DNA of 64,000 bases from Solenopsis invicta (taxonomy: Eukaryota > Arthropoda > Insecta > Hymenoptera > Formicidae). Below the pieces are notes generated by a model, which was not told where the DNA came from, did no database searches, and saw only the letters and a program-made list of their open reading frames with translations. Within the stretch, counting starts at the first letter, position 1. Every line of letters starts with the position of its first letter. This document shows positions 63,667-64,000 of the stretch, one piece after another. The translations under genes and the position numbers were made by a program. Location of the stretch: NCBI RefSeq assembly GCF_016802725.1, contig NC_052679.1, positions 4,526,001 to 4,590,000 of the forward strand, given 5' to 3'.

Positions 63667-64000
63667 CTTGAAGTGTTAACGATAATTAAAAAGTAGTTGG
63701 ATAAATCATCTTTCCGAGGGAGATACACAAGGTGCGGTATTTATAGAATTGCACTGATTTTTTTTTGCAAACGTGGAAATGTTTAAACTCCGTTAATTAA
63801 CGGCTTAAAATTTCTAGATAAAATCTAATCTGTAGCGAGGATCTCCGAAAGACGTGTGTGAGTCTTAAGCTGTTAATCCATGAATCTGGTAAGATGCTTT
63901 GTGTTGCGTGTTGAGCAGTGCAAGAGCTGTGTCTTTCGAGAGAGTATCACTGGTGGAGATGAGGGAGCAGTGAGAGAAAGAGAAAGAGAGAGACAGGATT

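Larger units (their letters stand above)
56979..64000. other. non-coding stretch with the longest microsatellites, no gene found
   Basis: The window's longest frame (58580-59269, plus, 229 codons) lies here. It crosses a CT tract, reads as Ser/Leu/Arg-rich sequence and is overlapped by a 136-codon frame and a 108-codon minus frame, so I do not accept it as a gene. Contents are CT/GA tracts (57066, 58334, 59055 and 61253), a GACC repeat, a GACGCGCG palindrome at 62825, an 18-bp A run at 63649 and GA-rich DNA at the end. A donor-like CTG|GTAAGA at 63900 lacks exon support. Confidence 0.5.

Noticed and set aside
63890..63905. ATGAATCTG|GTAAGA as a first coding exon near the window end
   Set aside because: Only three codons before the donor, and no promoter or downstream exon in view. 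Start-plus-donor strings of this size arise by chance.

Overview
This window looks like non-coding DNA from an insect nuclear genome, most likely a hymenopteran such as an ant. The evidence is alternating AT-rich and GC-rich patches, CpG that is plentiful rather than depleted, many long (CT)n/(GA)n microsatellites, and small terminal-inverted-repeat (TIR) elements, with no compact gene structure. The hymenopteran call is inference from composition and is not proven. No open reading frame encodes a protein family I recognise. The longest (229, 201, 199 and 194 codons) lie mostly in GC-rich or simple-sequence DNA where other frames are also open. I found no rRNA, tRNA, known microRNA or CRISPR array. 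The window reads as one very long intron or an intergenic desert.

The strongest functional signal is at 28223-28272. A long polypyrimidine tract ends in a 3' splice site (TTGCAG) fused directly to a 5' splice site (GTGAGT). This is the arrangement of a recursive splice site (ratchet point) of long insect introns. A second GTGAGT lies exactly 144 nt downstream, at 28411, and encloses an open, frame-preserving segment (28267-28410). Together they have the layout of a recursive-splicing cassette exon and suggest the window is part of a long intron of a plus-strand gene. The gene cannot be named from this sequence.

The rest of the identifiable content is repeats. I see several non-autonomous DNA-transposon-like (MITE or foldback) elements: 17318-17899, 24699-24882, 43631-43895, 45521-45664, 51058-51236, 52452-52668 and 56757-56978. 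Those at 24699 and 52452 belong to the same family. There is also a tandem duplication (38032-38332), several hairpins, many dinucleotide tracts including one of 56 bp (61253-61308), an alternating GC tract with Z-DNA potential (30610-30631), and G-quadruplex-type motifs (4791, 27410, 35868).

One candidate cis-regulatory cluster stands out at 54805-54897: a palindromic CRE (TGACGTCA) next to an octamer (ATTTGCAT), followed by repeated CGTCAT motifs and bounded by inverted CCTATGAC/GTCATAGG.

Layout: 1-17 kb is mixed desert with microsatellites and hairpins. 17.3-17.9 kb is a foldback element. 18-28 kb is desert with one MITE and GC-rich patches. 28.2-28.4 kb is the recursive splice candidate. 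28.4-43 kb is desert with compound repeats and the duplication. 43-57 kb is richest in MITEs. 57-64 kb has the longest microsatellites and ends in GA-rich DNA.
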